Below, in pieces: positions 33,424 to 41,144 of a stretch of 45,185 nucleotides of DNA; within the stretch, counting starts at the first letter, position 1; the number at the start of each line of letters is the position of its first letter. The stretch covers positions 2,847-48,031 of the forward strand of contig NZ_LMBZ01000031.1 in the NCBI RefSeq assembly GCF_001439635.1. The letters run 5' to 3'. Origin of the DNA: Solibacillus cecembensis (GTDB lineage Bacteria; Bacillota; Bacilli; Bacillales_A; Planococcaceae). The notes below the pieces were generated by a model, which saw only the letters and a list, made by a program, of their open reading frames with translations, did not search any database and was not told where the DNA came from. A program made the position numbers and the translations under genes.

Positions 33424-33428
33424 ATTCG

Positions 33429-35195
33429 CTATTCATACGCTATAATCGCATCCACGAATGTTTTCCCGTATTTCTCTAACTTACTTTCCCCAACACCGCT
33501 TACTTCTAAAAATTGCGTGCTCGTTTTCGGGCGACGTACACACATATCCTTCAGTGATTTATCTGAGAAGACGACGAATGGTGGAACCTTTTCTCGATCA
33601 GCAATTTCTTTACGAATTTTTCGTAACTCTTCAAATAGCGGATCATTTTCCTCAAAGACTGTTTTAATTGGCAACATCGCCTTACGTAGCACCTGTTGTT
33701 TCCCCATTAACACCATTTTCCCCTCATCAGAAATAAATATCGTTGGGAATTGCCCATTACTCACTTGAATGAGCTTTTCAGCGATTAGAAACTCAATAAA
33801 GCTGGCAATTTCTTTTGCATTCATATGTCGTAAAATGCCATACGTCGGCAACTTTTCAAAGCGAAACTCTAATACCTTTTTACTTCGAGAGCCTGCTAAA
33901 ACAGACGCGGTTATTTGTTTACCGAATTTTTGACCCATGCGCACGATACAAGACAAGACTTTTTGTGCATCCTCTGTGACATCCTGCTTCGGACGCTCAT
34001 CCAAGCAATTCGCACAACGACCGCAGTCCGAATGATTTTGCTCATCATCAAAATAATCGACTATATAGCGTTGTGAACATTGTTCTGTATGACAATAGTC
34101 AATCATTTTATGCAACTTTGTAAGCTCCATCGGAATTCTCGAACGATCCTGTGCCTGGTCGATTAAAAAGCGCTGTGTTTGTTCATCCGCTGACGCATAC
34201 AGTAAAATACATTCACTCGGGAGACCGTCACGCCCTGCACGCCCTGCTTCCTGATAATAGCTTTCGATATTGCGCGGCATATTGTAATGAAGGACAAAAC
34301 GCACATTCGTCTTATTAATCCCCATGCCAAAAGCGTTCGTCGCAACCATCATTTGCACTTCATCATTTAAAAAGCGGTTTTGCTCATATGTGCGGTCCTC
34401 TTCAGCCATCCCACCATGATATTTGGCCACCTTTATACCAGCACGTGCTAATAGCTCATAAACCGACTCAACCGATTTTCGTGTTGACGCATAAATGATA
34501 CCCGCTTCATTCGCATTATTTTTAATAAAACTTTTAATAAATGCTTCCTTATTTTCACCAAGCAATACGGAAAACTTTAAATTATCACGTTCGAAGCCTG
34601 TAATAAACGTGCTATGAAGTTCAATGCTTAATAATTCACGAATATCTTGGCCTACTTCTTTTGTTGCTGTAGCAGTTAGCGCAAGAATCGTCGGCTTATT
34701 GTCCCATAATGTCAGTAGCTTTTGAATCGTTCGGTAGCTCGGGCGGAAATCATGCCCCCATTGCGATATACAGTGTGCCTCGTCAATCGCAAGAATCGGC
34801 ACTTGAATTTGAGCGAGTTCCTGACAAAACCGTTCATTTTCTAAACGCTCTGGTGCTATGTATAACAGCTTCACTTGCCCACTTCTCACACGGTACATCA
34901 CATTTTGTACTTCCTCGAAACTTAACGAACTATTAATAAACGCCGCATCAATCCCACTGGACACAAGCATATCCACTTGGTCTTTCATTAGTGAGATAAG
35001 TGGTGAAATAACGATTGTTGTCCCATCCAAGCACAGTGCTGGGATTTGATAACACAATGATTTCCCGCCACCTGTTGGCATAATTACGAGTGTGTCATTA
35101 CGATTTAAAACATTTTCGATTACGTTGGATTGTCCTGGACGAAATGCATCGTAGCCAAAATACGTTTTCAATTGTTGCAATGCAATATTTAACAT
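33429..35195 (-). CDS. recQ: ATP-dependent DNA helicase RecQ
   Basis: A 588-residue RecQ helicase. In order: FRPGQSNVIENVL (Q motif), MPTGGGKSLCYQIPAL (Walker A), LAIDEAHCISQWGHDFRPSY (DEAH box and aromatic loop), LALTATATKEV (motif III), MVATNAFGMGINK and YYQEAGRAGRDG (motifs V, VI), a zinc-binding cluster (CHTEQCSQRYIVDYF with CGRCANC), a winged helix, and a C-terminal HRDC domain (REKVPPFVVFSDKSLKDM, VSGVGESKLEKYG). It unwinds DNA 3'-5' in recombination repair. Complete and apparently functional. Start ATG follows GGAGG. Confidence 0.96.
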   Translation of the reverse strand: MLNIALQQLKTYFGYDAFRPGQSNVIENVLNRNDTLVIMPTGGGKSLCYQIPALCLDGTTIVISPLISLMKDQVDMLVSSGIDAAFINSSLSFEEVQNVMYRVRSGQVKLLYIAPERLENERFCQELAQIQVPILAIDEAHCISQWGHDFRPSYRTIQKLLTLWDNKPTILALTATATKEVGQDIRELLSIELHSTFITGFERDNLKFSVLLGENKEAFIKSFIKNNANEAGIIYASTRKSVESVYELLARAGIKVAKYHGGMAEEDRTYEQNRFLNDEVQMMVATNAFGMGINKTNVRFVLHYNMPRNIESYYQEAGRAGRDGLPSECILLYASADEQTQRFLIDQAQDRSRIPMELTKLHKMIDYCHTEQCSQRYIVDYFDDEQNHSDCGRCANCLDERPKQDVTEDAQKVLSCIVRMGQKFGKQITASVLAGSRSKKVLEFRFEKLPTYGILRHMNAKEIASFIEFLIAEKLIQVSNGQFPTIFISDEGKMVLMGKQQVLRKAMLPIKTVFEENDPLFEELRKIRKEIADREKVPPFVVFSDKSLKDMCVRRPKTSTQFLEVSGVGESKLEKYGKTFVDAIIAYE

Positions 35196-35258
35196 AGTAC
35201 CTCCAGTAAAAACATAGTGCCTTTTATTATACTATGTTTTTTAAAAGGTTACGAATTA

Positions 35259-35293
35259 ATTTAGTTTACATAACATAATTATGTAAACTAAAT
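35259..35293. repeat. inverted pair of XerD-type half-sites
   Basis: A perfect 15-base inverted repeat with a five-base centre. Each arm contains AGTTTACATAA (35263-35273) or its complement TTATGTAAACT (35279-35289), the same half-site as in the repeats at 18251 and 19674. It lies between recQ and the HMG-CoA lyase gene. It could also serve as a hairpin downstream of the lyase gene, but a T-run is missing. Confidence 0.8.
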
Positions 35294-35314
35294 GTTTTAT
35301 TCGTTCATTTTAAG

Positions 35315-36169
35315 TTATTCAAACAGTGTTTTAGTATAGGCACTTGCTTGGGCTAAGCATTGTTCATCTATCCCCGTTTCAATCCCCATTTGATGTAGCA
35401 TCGAAACGACTTTTTCGGTTGCTACATTACCTGTTGCTCCTGGTGAAAATGGACAGCCCCCTAACCCGCCGATTGATGCATCAAATCTTTCAACACCAGC
35501 TTGTATAGCAGCCAAAATATTTGCCAGTGCCAAGCCATTTGTATCATGAAAATGCCCGACAAATACAGTTTGCGGGAAATTCTCTTTTAATTTCATAAAA
35601 CGCTCAAAAATAATTTTTGGATTTGCTTGCCCATTCGTATCACCAATTGAAATTTCATCTACCCCATGCCGGGCAAAATGACTTACAATTTTTTTTACTT
35701 GATCATAAGAAATGGCTCCTTCATAAGGACAGCTAAAACACATGGACACATAACCCCGGATGAATAGTCTCTCTTCTTTTGCCCGAGCAAACATTTCTGT
35801 GCACTCAGCTAATGATTCATCAATCGTTCGTCGAATATTTTTTTGATTGAACGTTTCCGATGCACCTACAAAAACAGCAATTTGTGGCACGTTATTTTGA
35901 ATGGCCAGTTCAAGTGCCTTCAAATTCGGTGTTAACGCTAAAAAGGACAATCCTTGTTCCAAACTAAAACGTGCCATTTCCGTTGCATCCGCCATTTGTG
36001 GTACTGCCCTTGGATGCACAAATGAAGCCGTTTCAATCCGCTGCACCCCTGTTTTTTCTAATAGTTTAACAAGTTTTTGTTTTTTTTCAGTAGATACAAA
36101 AGTTGATTCATTTTGGAGCCCGTCACGCGGACCGACTTCGATGATTTCAATTTGCTTTGGAAAATGCAT
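35315..36169 (-). CDS. mvaB: hydroxymethylglutaryl-CoA lyase
   Basis: A 284-residue TIM-barrel lyase. EVGPRDGLQNE at the N-terminus, ASFVHPRAVPQMADATE, VGHFHDTNGLALAN (metal-binding His pair) and the signature GGLGGCPFSPGATGNVATE with the catalytic cysteine are all present. It cleaves HMG-CoA to acetyl-CoA and acetoacetate, the last step of leucine breakdown. In B. subtilis the counterpart is yngG in a leucine-catabolic operon; here it is alone, beside a divergent MFS carboxylate-type transporter. Start ATG follows GGAGGG. Confidence 0.9.
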   Translation of the reverse strand: MHFPKQIEIIEVGPRDGLQNESTFVSTEKKQKLVKLLEKTGVQRIETASFVHPRAVPQMADATEMARFSLEQGLSFLALTPNLKALELAIQNNVPQIAVFVGASETFNQKNIRRTIDESLAECTEMFARAKEERLFIRGYVSMCFSCPYEGAISYDQVKKIVSHFARHGVDEISIGDTNGQANPKIIFERFMKLKENFPQTVFVGHFHDTNGLALANILAAIQAGVERFDASIGGLGGCPFSPGATGNVATEKVVSMLHQMGIETGIDEQCLAQASAYTKTLFE

Positions 36170-36464
36170 CTTGTCCCTCCTTTTGAAATTTGCTCAATTT
36201 TTTTTGTGAAAATCGGTGTCTTTAGTTGTTTATTACACATTAATTTGGTAAATCCTTTTTTCTTGGTGGCTATTTTGGTCTTAATCCTTTTGATATATAG
36301 TGTCGTATAATATGTATTTGTATTGTAAAGTTCAATATATATACAATGAGCTCTTTTTCACTTAAAATAAGGATTAATCTAAAAAATCTAACAGTTTACT
36401 AGCAAAAAAATTTAGTTGTAGATCATTTACATATCCGAAAACAGACAGAAATGGGATGAGTGTT

Positions 36465-37706
36465 ATGAAAAAAATTTATTTTGGCTGGTATATGGTATTA
36501 GCAGGATCTATTATGGTCGTTTTGACAATGGGGATGCGTATGGGGATTGGACCATTTGTTGACCCAATTATGACGGAGCTTGGCTATTCTCGAACGGCAC
36601 TTTCAACAGTAATTGCAGTTGGCATGATTTTTTATGGGATCGGGATGCCTATTGCTGCTTATTTTTATGCCAAATTTAATGCGAAAGGCATGCTATTATT
36701 CGGTTTAGGTATCTTAATTTTATCTGTCCTTGGCACTATTTCTTTTGCAAACTACTGGCTTTTTATGCTAAATTACGGCATTTTAATGTCCATCGGTTTA
36801 GCTTGTTTAAGCAATATTGCGCTCTCTCCACTCATTAGTAAGTGGTTTATTCGCCAGCGTGGTAAAGCATTATTTTATCTTTCTACAGGTGGAATGGCTG
36901 GATTAGCTGTGATGACGCCCCTTTCCACTTTTTTAATCGATTCTTTCGGATGGAAAATGACTTTGGTCATTATTTCGGCGATGTTTTCTGTTCTCGTCAT
37001 TCCAATGGCTTTTTTCATTATTAAAGAAAACGCTCCAGACGGCGCAGACTTAATACCTGGGCAAAAGCTTGCTAACAAAATTAACTTCGATAGTGGTGCT
37101 CGGATAACAGATGTTGTGAAAACATTACCGTTTTGGCAAATTGTTATAGGCTTATTTGCTTGTGGTTTTGGTATGAATTTACTTGGCTCTCACGGTGTAC
37201 CGATGTTGATGAGTCATGGATTTGATGCGAAAACAGCTGCCTTTGGAATCGGCTTGATTGGTTTTGTTGCGATATTCGGTTCGTTATTTTTAGCGCAACT
37301 GGCCGATCGATTTCCACGCAAAAACTTACTCTTTATTGTGTATTTTGTTCGAGGGTTGGGCTTTATTTTTCTTGTCCTTTCCACAACGAGCATACAATTA
37401 TTTACCGTTGCACTTTGTTGCGGCCTTGTTTGGTCGGGCTCGATTGCAATGTCTACTGCTTCTTTAGGTGATTATTACGGATTAAAATTACTGGGACCAC
37501 TTAATGCATGGGCGTTTTTCATTGGACATCAAATTGGCGCAGCATTCGGTACATTTTTCGGAGGGTGGATTTATGAAACGTACAATACGTATGTCGTGTC
37601 GTTTTCAATTGCCGGCGTTCTCTGCATTATTGCCAGTGTTGTGTGCTTCCTTCTACCAAAATCATTTACGATTAAAGTACCCGCTACATCGGTCATGAAA
37701 TCATAA
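36465..37706 (+). CDS. MFS transporter of the oxalate/formate or monocarboxylate type
   Basis: A 413-residue transporter with about twelve segments. FGWYMVLAGSIMVVLTMG and the G-rich first segment, RMGIGPFVDPIMTELGYSRT, and PLISKWFIRQRGKALFYLST are typical of OFA/MCT-like transporters that move carboxylates. LADRFPRKNLL is the loop 8-9 motif. Divergent from HMG-CoA lyase, hinting at acetoacetate or branched-chain acid transport; that is inference. The start could be ATG 36456 or 36465; the latter follows GGGATGAG more closely. Confidence 0.82.
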   Translation: MKKIYFGWYMVLAGSIMVVLTMGMRMGIGPFVDPIMTELGYSRTALSTVIAVGMIFYGIGMPIAAYFYAKFNAKGMLLFGLGILILSVLGTISFANYWLFMLNYGILMSIGLACLSNIALSPLISKWFIRQRGKALFYLSTGGMAGLAVMTPLSTFLIDSFGWKMTLVIISAMFSVLVIPMAFFIIKENAPDGADLIPGQKLANKINFDSGARITDVVKTLPFWQIVIGLFACGFGMNLLGSHGVPMLMSHGFDAKTAAFGIGLIGFVAIFGSLFLAQLADRFPRKNLLFIVYFVRGLGFIFLVLSTTSIQLFTVALCCGLVWSGSIAMSTASLGDYYGLKLLGPLNAWAFFIGHQIGAAFGTFFGGWIYETYNTYVVSFSIAGVLCIIASVVCFLLPKSFTIKVPATSVMKS

Positions 37707-37746
37707 AAAAGCTGCGCGGTTTTGAGTTCACCGCGCAGCTTTTTCT
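37704..37746. terminator. bidirectional terminator
   Basis: Stem AAAAGCTGCGCGG/CCGCGCAGCTTTTT after the MFS gene, convergent with the lipoprotein gene. Confidence 0.92.
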
Positions 37747-37790
37747 TGTAGCTAGTTTTAACCCTCTGCTCCGTAAATTGGACCTAGCTT

Positions 37791-38975
37791 TCATTCATAA
37801 TCCCATGTGTAGTTTTGCTGCTTTCCACCTGAGCATCCTACTAATTGAATCTTCATTTGTGATTCATTTAAGACAAGTTCCTTACAATCAATCGGTTTTT
37901 CTGTCTCCTCCATTTTTACACTGATCTTTTTATCCTGATGCTTCAAATAAAATACCGTTTGATCTATGGGTGACTTTAAGTTAATCGCAAGTACATGCTT
38001 GCGTAAAAACAGTTGCAATACAGTTTTTTGTTCCTCTATTGCCTCTTTTTGCAGCAAAATCACTGGTGTTTTTTCATCCTCAATTTTCGATTCTTCAATT
38101 AAATTCGTTCCTATCACTTGATAGTGCTCTTGCTGTTTAATAATCGACAGACGTACTTCCCTTTTTTCTGCATCCACCCCATTGACAAAATAATAGACTC
38201 CTTCCTTTTTGGCCTCTTTTATTTCATACTTTTCAATCGGCTTCTTCACATATTGCAAGTATTCCAAAACATCATCTGACGCAACAAAGGGTTCTAGATT
38301 CTTTAAATTTTGTGCTTCAATTCCAGCATTCAATTGTGTTATGAACGTCATTGCAAAGTTTTTCAACTGATCCGGATTATAGGTGAAGATATTTTTTTCG
38401 TAAAAATTTGTAATCGGTGTTTCTGAACTTACGATTTCTGCCGTTCCCAACTGAGCATTTTTCTCAAAACGTTCCTGCCATTTTAGTGGCTTCTCTATCG
38501 TTTCTTTTAATAAGTTTTCAATTGCTTCTTTTGGAGCGCGAGTGGAATCACTATCAGCTATATAATATTGCATTTCATTCGTTGTCACATTGACCCCGCC
38601 CACAATTGGTGTATCTACTAGCTCCATCACATGAAAATCATGGCTATTTCGCATACGAATGATGGCCAAATTATGCTGCACATCAATTCCTTCCACCCCT
38701 CCAATGAGCATCAATTGGTCATGAATCAGCACATTTGGATGATGCGAAACGTCACGCGCATTCGTTAAAATCCATTTATTACGTTCATCCTCCGCAATAA
38801 CAAATCCCGTTGTTACACCATTTGTTGTATAAATTGACACTTGTGAATTATAAGTTGGTGGTGTTTCCTTTTCCTTACTCGGGAGCATTTGAGCAACCGA
38901 CATATTTTCTTCTGGCTCTGAACAAGCTGCTAATAACAGCATTACACATAGTAATAGTAATAGTAATTTCTTCAT
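37791..38975 (-). CDS. lipoprotein with degenerate trypsin-like domain
   Basis: A 394-residue lipoprotein: lipobox LLAAC with the acylated Cys18. Residues 45-110 resemble the N-terminal lobe of an HtrA/trypsin-like protease (VSIYTTNGVTTGFVI, WILTNARDV, GIDVQHNLAIIRM), but the catalytic His of the TNAHV motif is Arg74, and no GNSGG serine motif follows. The rest contains a domain resembling the NTF2-like repeats of membrane-anchored sensory proteins (IEAQNLKNLEPFVASDDVLEYLQY). It is therefore probably a pseudo-protease binding protein on the outer face of the membrane. Start ATG follows AAGGAG. Confidence 0.75.
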   Translation of the reverse strand: MKKLLLLLLCVMLLLAACSEPEENMSVAQMLPSKEKETPPTYNSQVSIYTTNGVTTGFVIAEDERNKWILTNARDVSHHPNVLIHDQLMLIGGVEGIDVQHNLAIIRMRNSHDFHVMELVDTPIVGGVNVTTNEMQYYIADSDSTRAPKEAIENLLKETIEKPLKWQERFEKNAQLGTAEIVSSETPITNFYEKNIFTYNPDQLKNFAMTFITQLNAGIEAQNLKNLEPFVASDDVLEYLQYVKKPIEKYEIKEAKKEGVYYFVNGVDAEKREVRLSIIKQQEHYQVIGTNLIEESKIEDEKTPVILLQKEAIEEQKTVLQLFLRKHVLAINLKSPIDQTVFYLKHQDKKISVKMEETEKPIDCKELVLNESQMKIQLVGCSGGKQQNYTWDYE

Positions 38976-39231
38976 TCCATTCTCCTTAACTATAAATATA
39001 TTATGTAAACTAGAATTCTACTCATTTTTAGATTTTCATCACTATGTTAGTAAAGCATATTCTACTAAGTGTGACAATGGAGTTGCCGCGCTCGCCTTTT
39101 CTTTACAGTACGATTGTGTAATCCTCGTTAACTGAATTGCAATAAACACCGAATATTCCTCATAAGATTAATGTGAGTTATCTTATAAGAATTTGCTTTT
39201 AAAAAATACTTTTCTATAAAGGAGTAAGTAG
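38976..39231. other. spacer with a dif-like half-site
   Basis: The lipoprotein promoter should lie here. TTATGTAAACT occurs at 39001-39011, preceded by AATATA as in the centre of dif. No gene is seen. Confidence 0.5.
38984..39011 (-). other. dif-like site (one good half)
   Basis: TATATTATGTAAACT at 38997-39011 matches the right half and most of the centre of the B. subtilis dif site as I remember it. The XerC-side half matches poorly (about 4 of 11, or 6 of 11 with a five-base centre). Could be a genuine diverged Xer site or a chance AT-rich match. Confidence 0.4.
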
Positions 39232-39345
39232 ATGAGACAAATAATCGCACTTGGTGGTGGTTTTTCAATGGAACCGGATAATCCATTGTTAGATCTATAC
39301 ATATTGAAACAAGTAAATAAAGCGGATACTCTGATAATTACATAG
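39232..39345 (+). pseudogene. peptidase E (S51) N-terminal fragment
   Basis: With an AAGGAG ribosome site, the frame reads MRQIIALGGGFSMEPDNPLL then DLYILKQVNKADTLIIT and stops at 39343. This is the start of the peptidase-E-like family (IIALGGGGFSMEPDNPLLD). The remaining 170 or so residues, including the serine nucleophile, are missing. One glycine of the usual GGGG is also lost. A truncated, decayed gene. Confidence 0.75.
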
Positions 39346-39681
39346 CAAGATTTTATAACTCTTTTAATCAACAAAATTGTACCCCTTCACACCTTTCGTT
39401 AACCAAATAACACCACATAATGCTATTGCAACTATAGCTGTTCCATTTTCCTTACTTGAAGTTCAAAAAAACGGACAATCTATTGGTTGAACTATTGATT
39501 ATTTTAAATAATAAAAACTACTTCCCTGATTAGTATGCTGTCCTCAAATATTTCTACAAATTTTGGGTCATACTAAAATTATCACTCCATACATAAGGAA
39601 TTTTAATTCCAAACGTGTAAAAGTGGGTTTATCACTTCAATTAGGAGTGGATAAAAATGATGATGAAGGGAAGTTATTTAA
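39346..39681. other. 336-base gap, unclear debris
   Basis: A minus-strand stretch at about 39380-39460 could encode a short membrane-like peptide (GTAIVAIALCGVIWLTKGVKG) but has no start or ribosome site. Otherwise only AT-rich DNA that should contain the copC-like promoter. Confidence 0.4.
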
Positions 39682-40263
39682 ATGTTGAAACAATTAATAT
39701 TTACGCTTGTTGCTACATTTTTACTAGTTGTACCAAAGACTTATGCACACACGTCCTTAGATTCAACAAATCCAACAGATGGTGCAACAGTCACAGAGGA
39801 ATTACAAACGATTGAATTAAACTATTCAAGTAAAATTGAAGATGGCAGCACCTTTAAAGTACTTGCGAGCGATGGTTCAGAAATGGCAGTGGAATCGTTA
39901 GCAATAAATGATAGTGTACTAACCGGTACTATAGCTTCTCCTCTTCCAAATGACAACTATACAGTTAAATGGGATATTATTAGCCAAGACGGACACCCAT
40001 TATCAGGATCATTTACTTTTACAATGAATGCTCATGTTGCTTCAGAGTCTGATAAAGAAAAGATTTCTGGAGCTGATACTAATGAGCAAATAGCATCAGA
40101 TGTAACAAAAATTGTAGATACATTAAAAACTGAAACCGATTCTGAAGATGGAAATTCAATATGGGCTTTAATATCTGTCATTGTAATAATTTTAGTTGCT
40201 ATAACTGTTATAACTATTTATACCTATAAGAGAACTTATGTAAAGCGCAAAAAAAATAAATAA
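39682..40263 (+). CDS. CopC-domain copper-binding surface protein
   Basis: A 193-residue protein: signal peptide to about residue 22 ending in YAHTS, so His would be the first mature residue as required for Cu(II) binding in CopC. The CopC beta-sandwich follows (SLDSTNPTDGATV, IELNYSSKIEDGSTFKV, YTVKWDIISQDGHPLSGSFT). An acidic linker leads to a C-terminal membrane segment (about 158-180) and basic tail, anchoring it to the membrane. No CopD partner is fused or adjacent. Probably binds or shuttles copper at the cell surface. Confidence 0.88.
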   Translation: MLKQLIFTLVATFLLVVPKTYAHTSLDSTNPTDGATVTEELQTIELNYSSKIEDGSTFKVLASDGSEMAVESLAINDSVLTGTIASPLPNDNYTVKWDIISQDGHPLSGSFTFTMNAHVASESDKEKISGADTNEQIASDVTKIVDTLKTETDSEDGNSIWALISVIVIILVAITVITIYTYKRTYVKRKKNK

Positions 40264-41061
40264 CCATTTATTGATAAAGGTCAATTTATTCCTCAATAAT
40301 AGGAATCCGTAAAAAAATTTGAAAATAGGACGGTTTATGGTCATAAGTTTCTTATTCCTATGCGGTGGATGGGTCGTCACGATGTTGCTCTCGGATTAGT
40401 TACTTTACATTTTGGCGTGCCGGGAGTTCAATCCTCTATCAGATTTAATTGACAAGCGTGTGTGCATATGCCGTATGAAATCGCACTAATTTAGGCAAAT
40501 TTGCGCAAACTCTTGGTTGAATAAGAGTAGCACCAAATAACGGGTATTTTGCAAAGTAATGCCCTGATTCATATGGCATTACTAACAGTGGTAGAGTCAT
40601 GTATATCATGGCTCTAACGCAGTCATGCACTAGTCAGCCAAAGTGAGTGATTATCGCAAGTCCAATAAAAAAACGAAAAGGACGATTGAAATTCGATAGC
40701 CGACTGACCGAAATTAATATTTCTTATTCGTTCATATGGAACTGTTTAGATTGTAAAGCTAAGTAAAAATAAAAAAGTGAACGTAACGTGTCCCCCTAAA
40801 TCTAATACTTACCTACCATATATTTTTCTTTCTATAATGGTAATGATAAAGAAGGCTTAAACGAGAAATCATCAATTTGTAACTCTTTTACTCTCCTGTT
40901 CATTTCAACTTCCCCCTCAAATTTTTATTAGGTAATAATCAGAGATTTTCTTAAATTTTTACATCCCTATTCTTTTCCATTGATAACTCAATTTACATAC
41001 CCATTAACTTTCACATTTTAATGATTTCATCTTTATACTTAATTTTCCCCACCCGATGTGG
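40264..41061. other. 798-base gap with hairpins
   Basis: No supported gene. A plus-strand stretch 40320-40451 reads openly (FLIPMRWMGRHDVALGLVTL, FGVPGVQSSIRFN) but has no start with a ribosome site. Small hairpins are at 40555-40583 (AGTAATGCC/GGCATTACT) and 40592-40615 (AGAG-CATG/CATG-CTCT). A run that resembles a tRNA T-arm near 40420 has no matching rest of a tRNA. It may hold a decayed gene or an unrecognised RNA. Confidence 0.4.
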
Positions 41062-41067
41062 TATAAT
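41062..41067 (+). promoter_or_regulatory. extended -10 of the ABC-F gene
   Basis: TATAAT preceded by TGG, 78 bases before the start codon. The -35 region is poor. Confidence 0.5.
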
Positions 41068-41144
41068 TAAAAGCATTGTGTAAAAAGGTTTTAATCGTTA
41101 ACAAACCACAAAATAACAATCTAAAATATCAAGGAGGTACTTGC

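Noticed and set aside
33403..33768. Plus-strand frame of 121 codons
   Set aside because: Antisense to the HRDC end of recQ and starting in the shared terminator.
36058..36240. Minus-strand frame of 60 codons near the HMG-CoA lyase start
   Set aside because: It is a shifted frame over the real ribosome site and first codons of the lyase gene.
40410..40440. tRNA T-arm-like run (GGGAGTTCAATCC)
   Set aside because: No acceptor, D or anticodon arm can be built around it, and no CCA-like end fits.
40445..40630. Minus-strand frame of 61 codons
   Set aside because: No ribosome site, contains the small inverted repeats of the gap, and shows no protein-like pattern.
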